A stretch of DNA of 64,000 bases from JBBFMJ01 sp037441225 (GTDB lineage Bacteria > Acidobacteriota > Thermoanaerobaculia > UBA2201), in the NCBI GenBank assembly GCA_037441225.1, contig JBBISU010000016.1, forward strand, positions 1-64,000, given 5' to 3'. Below, piece after piece: positions 62,541 through 64,000 of the stretch. The notes under the pieces were generated by a model. It was not told the DNA's origin and ran no database searches. It was given only the letters and a program-made list of their open reading frames with translations. The translations under genes and the position numbers were made by a program. Within the stretch, counting starts at the first letter, position 1; the number at the start of each line of letters is the position of its first letter.

Positions 62541-63952
62541 TATTCCCTTACAAAAATTCTCAATTTTTTTGTTGTCTCATTTCCAGCTGGGTCTACTGCT
62601 TGAACTGATACAATATTCTCACCTACATATTTTAAGGATACAGTTGTAGTAAAACTTCCATCAGAATCTGGGGTTATTGTTTCTCCTTCAATAATTACAG
62701 TACATCCTGGTTCTGTTTGTCCAGAAATAATACATTGATTTCCTAAGGGTGTATCTGCTTTAACATTCAATTGTGGAGGGATCTTATCCAATCTTTCCAT
62801 TTCTGCTGTTGTAAGAACTCTAAATTTTGTGGCGATACTCCAAGGGCTTTCATCTCCTTTTTTATCTATTGCTTTTACTTTCCAGTAATAATCTCCAGGT
62901 TCGAAGCCCATAATATTTATATAATTTTTTGTTAATTTTTTTTCATTAGGATCGATAAAAAAGGCTGATTGTGAAACTTGTACTATGTATCCCACAGCTT
63001 CATCCAATTTTTCCCAGGACAATGTAATTTTTAAATTTGGATTGTAAAGAAATGCTTTATTTATAACTGGCTCTACGTGCTTTGGGCTTGGTAAAATTTT
63101 TATCTTTTCTGCTTCTTTACCTTTTTCTAATCTCAATTTTTCTAAAGCAGTGACTTCATATTTTTTATCTCCAGAGATAACCGTTGCAGTACCTCTTATT
63201 GTTTGAATTTCTGATTTATTTTCCTCTGAAGAAATTGTTGCTGCAGTATATTTTTCTAATTCTGCATTTGCTTGCAAAGTAACTACTTGTGCTTTTTGGT
63301 TTTGTGTAGTTATGTCAACGGACCCTGCCTTCATTGTTATTTTTTCAATTGCTTCACCACTTTTTGTAATTATGGGCTCTGCTACTTCATGCAAAGAATT
63401 TGGAGGGAGAACGATTACTGAATTGTTTTTTGTCATAATTCTAACAGATCCATTTGAAAAGGTCTTGACAAAATCTCCAGGGTATAAGCCCATCCTTGGC
63501 TTTGCATCTTCCCATACACCTTGATCTTTTCTTTGGATTTGTACTTTTCCTTCCAAATCAATAATTTCTTCAACTGAACCTGGTGAGGTATCCTTTACAG
63601 AACCCAATGTCCTTAATGCATCTTCCAAGACACTTGAAGCAACCTCAATTGTTTCTGGATAATTTTTTTCAAGGAAAAGTTTTTGTGCTTTTTGAAGTTT
63701 TTTTTTCAGATCTTGATATTTTGTCTTAAAAAAAGGAAAATTTGGTAGCTGAGCTATCTCTTCAACCTTTTTATCCGCCTCTTTTAAAAATCTTTGTGCT
63801 TTTGTTTTAGGCGATTGATAATAAAGATAAAAAAGATAAGAAGCAATTAAAACAATTGCTATGGAAACTATAATTATTCCAATTCTTTTTAAAGAGGAAA
63901 TTGGAATAAGATACCAATCTAAATCAATTCTGGAAGAACTCTTTTTTTTCAA
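62540..63952 (-). CDS. FecR-domain protein with C-terminal Ig/FN3-like domains
   Basis: A 470-residue membrane-anchored protein from a TTG start. Membrane segment about 24-48, a helical region (50-125), a FecR domain (about 130-240, with NGSVRIMTKNNSVIVLPP), a fibronectin/Ig-like domain (about 300-375, ending YYWKVKAIDKKGDE), and a second bacterial Ig-like domain (about 390-470, QAVDPAGNETTKKL). Mostly periplasmic. It leads the shape operon with a TACAAT box at 63970-63965. FecR here is probably a ligand-binding or peptidoglycan-associated domain, not an iron regulator. Confidence 0.85.
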   Translation of the reverse strand: MKKKSSSRIDLDWYLIPISSLKRIGIIIVSIAIVLIASYLFYLYYQSPKTKAQRFLKEADKKVEEIAQLPNFPFFKTKYQDLKKKLQKAQKLFLEKNYPETIEVASSVLEDALRTLGSVKDTSPGSVEEIIDLEGKVQIQRKDQGVWEDAKPRMGLYPGDFVKTFSNGSVRIMTKNNSVIVLPPNSLHEVAEPIITKSGEAIEKITMKAGSVDITTQNQKAQVVTLQANAELEKYTAATISSEENKSEIQTIRGTATVISGDKKYEVTALEKLRLEKGKEAEKIKILPSPKHVEPVINKAFLYNPNLKITLSWEKLDEAVGYIVQVSQSAFFIDPNEKKLTKNYINIMGFEPGDYYWKVKAIDKKGDESPWSIATKFRVLTTAEMERLDKIPPQLNVKADTPLGNQCIISGQTEPGCTVIIEGETITPDSDGSFTTTVSLKYVGENIVSVQAVDPAGNETTKKLRIFVRE

Positions 63953-64000
63953 AGTTCTTACTTTATTGTACCACTTATGGGTATTTCTATGTTTTTATAT

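Overview
The window is a strongly AT-rich stretch of a diderm (Gram-negative type) bacterial genome. Evidence for two membranes is a TamB-type protein, a TolC-type outer membrane factor, Mpl and an LD-carboxypeptidase for murein recycling, and a full rod-shape operon. Codons are heavily biased to A/T endings and proteins are rich in Lys and Glu, which would suit a thermophilic or reduced anaerobic lineage. The mix of an M64 peptidase, a DUF6599-like protein, a NapH/NapG-type ferredoxin and a merR gene beside tRNA-Pro would suit a lineage near Acidobacteriota/Aminicenantota. That placement is an inference; no rRNA or marker alignment was possible. Two 100-N gaps (16176-16275 and 52963-53062), each flanked by an exact duplicate of the contig end, show a draft scaffold, probably a metagenome assembly.

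Layout. 1-4.8 kb: nadK and a TamB-like gene (+). 4.8-10.2 kb: a SpoIIE-type phosphatase and ornithine aminotransferase (one unit), cysS/def/TPR-cNMP protein (second unit) and a small orphan (all -). 10.3-11.8 kb: TolC-like gene. 12.3-14 kb: divergent zinc dehydrogenase and DedA protein. 14.2-18.8 kb: an unusual group of a divergent Clp ATPase, a YbjN-like protein, and an LtaS-like sulfatase carrying a second YbjN domain. 18.8-20.9 kb: nuoB and fused nuoCD. 21.4-23.9 kb: NUDIX hydrolase, glycosyltransferase and prfB with its programmed frameshift. 24-29.6 kb: an AddAB-type helicase-nuclease pair. 30-39 kb: a response regulator, then a seven-gene overlapping chain phoH-pgpH-ybeY-corC-era-histidine kinase-glgC. 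39-43 kb: thiD, cold-shock gene, mpl, LD-carboxypeptidase, a LOG-like gene and tRNA-Ser. 43-47.5 kb: DUF6599-like, DUF362 and NapH/NapG-fusion genes, then an M64 peptidase. 48-53.5 kb: rlmI-like, dnaE, tRNA-Pro and a MerR regulator, divergent from dnaK (53.7-55.5 kb). 56-64 kb: a seven-gene shape operon, FecR protein-mreB-mreC-mreD-mrdA-rodA-rng.

Two genome-wide habits stand out. First, most first genes of transcription units have a TATAAT-like hexamer only 6-8 nt before the start codon, which predicts leaderless mRNAs. Downstream genes instead use Shine-Dalgarno sites or overlap the preceding gene. Second, all four convergent gaps longer than 300 bp hold GC-richer islands of short palindromes, several headed by GTAG, which look like REP elements; one island also holds a decayed RCC1-repeat gene. 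No transposase, CRISPR array, prophage or rRNA gene was seen.

The best candidate for something undescribed is the Clp/YbjN/LtaS group at 14.2-18.8 kb. Next come the NapH-NapG fusion with an internal twin-arginine motif and the operator-like palindromes between merR and dnaK.
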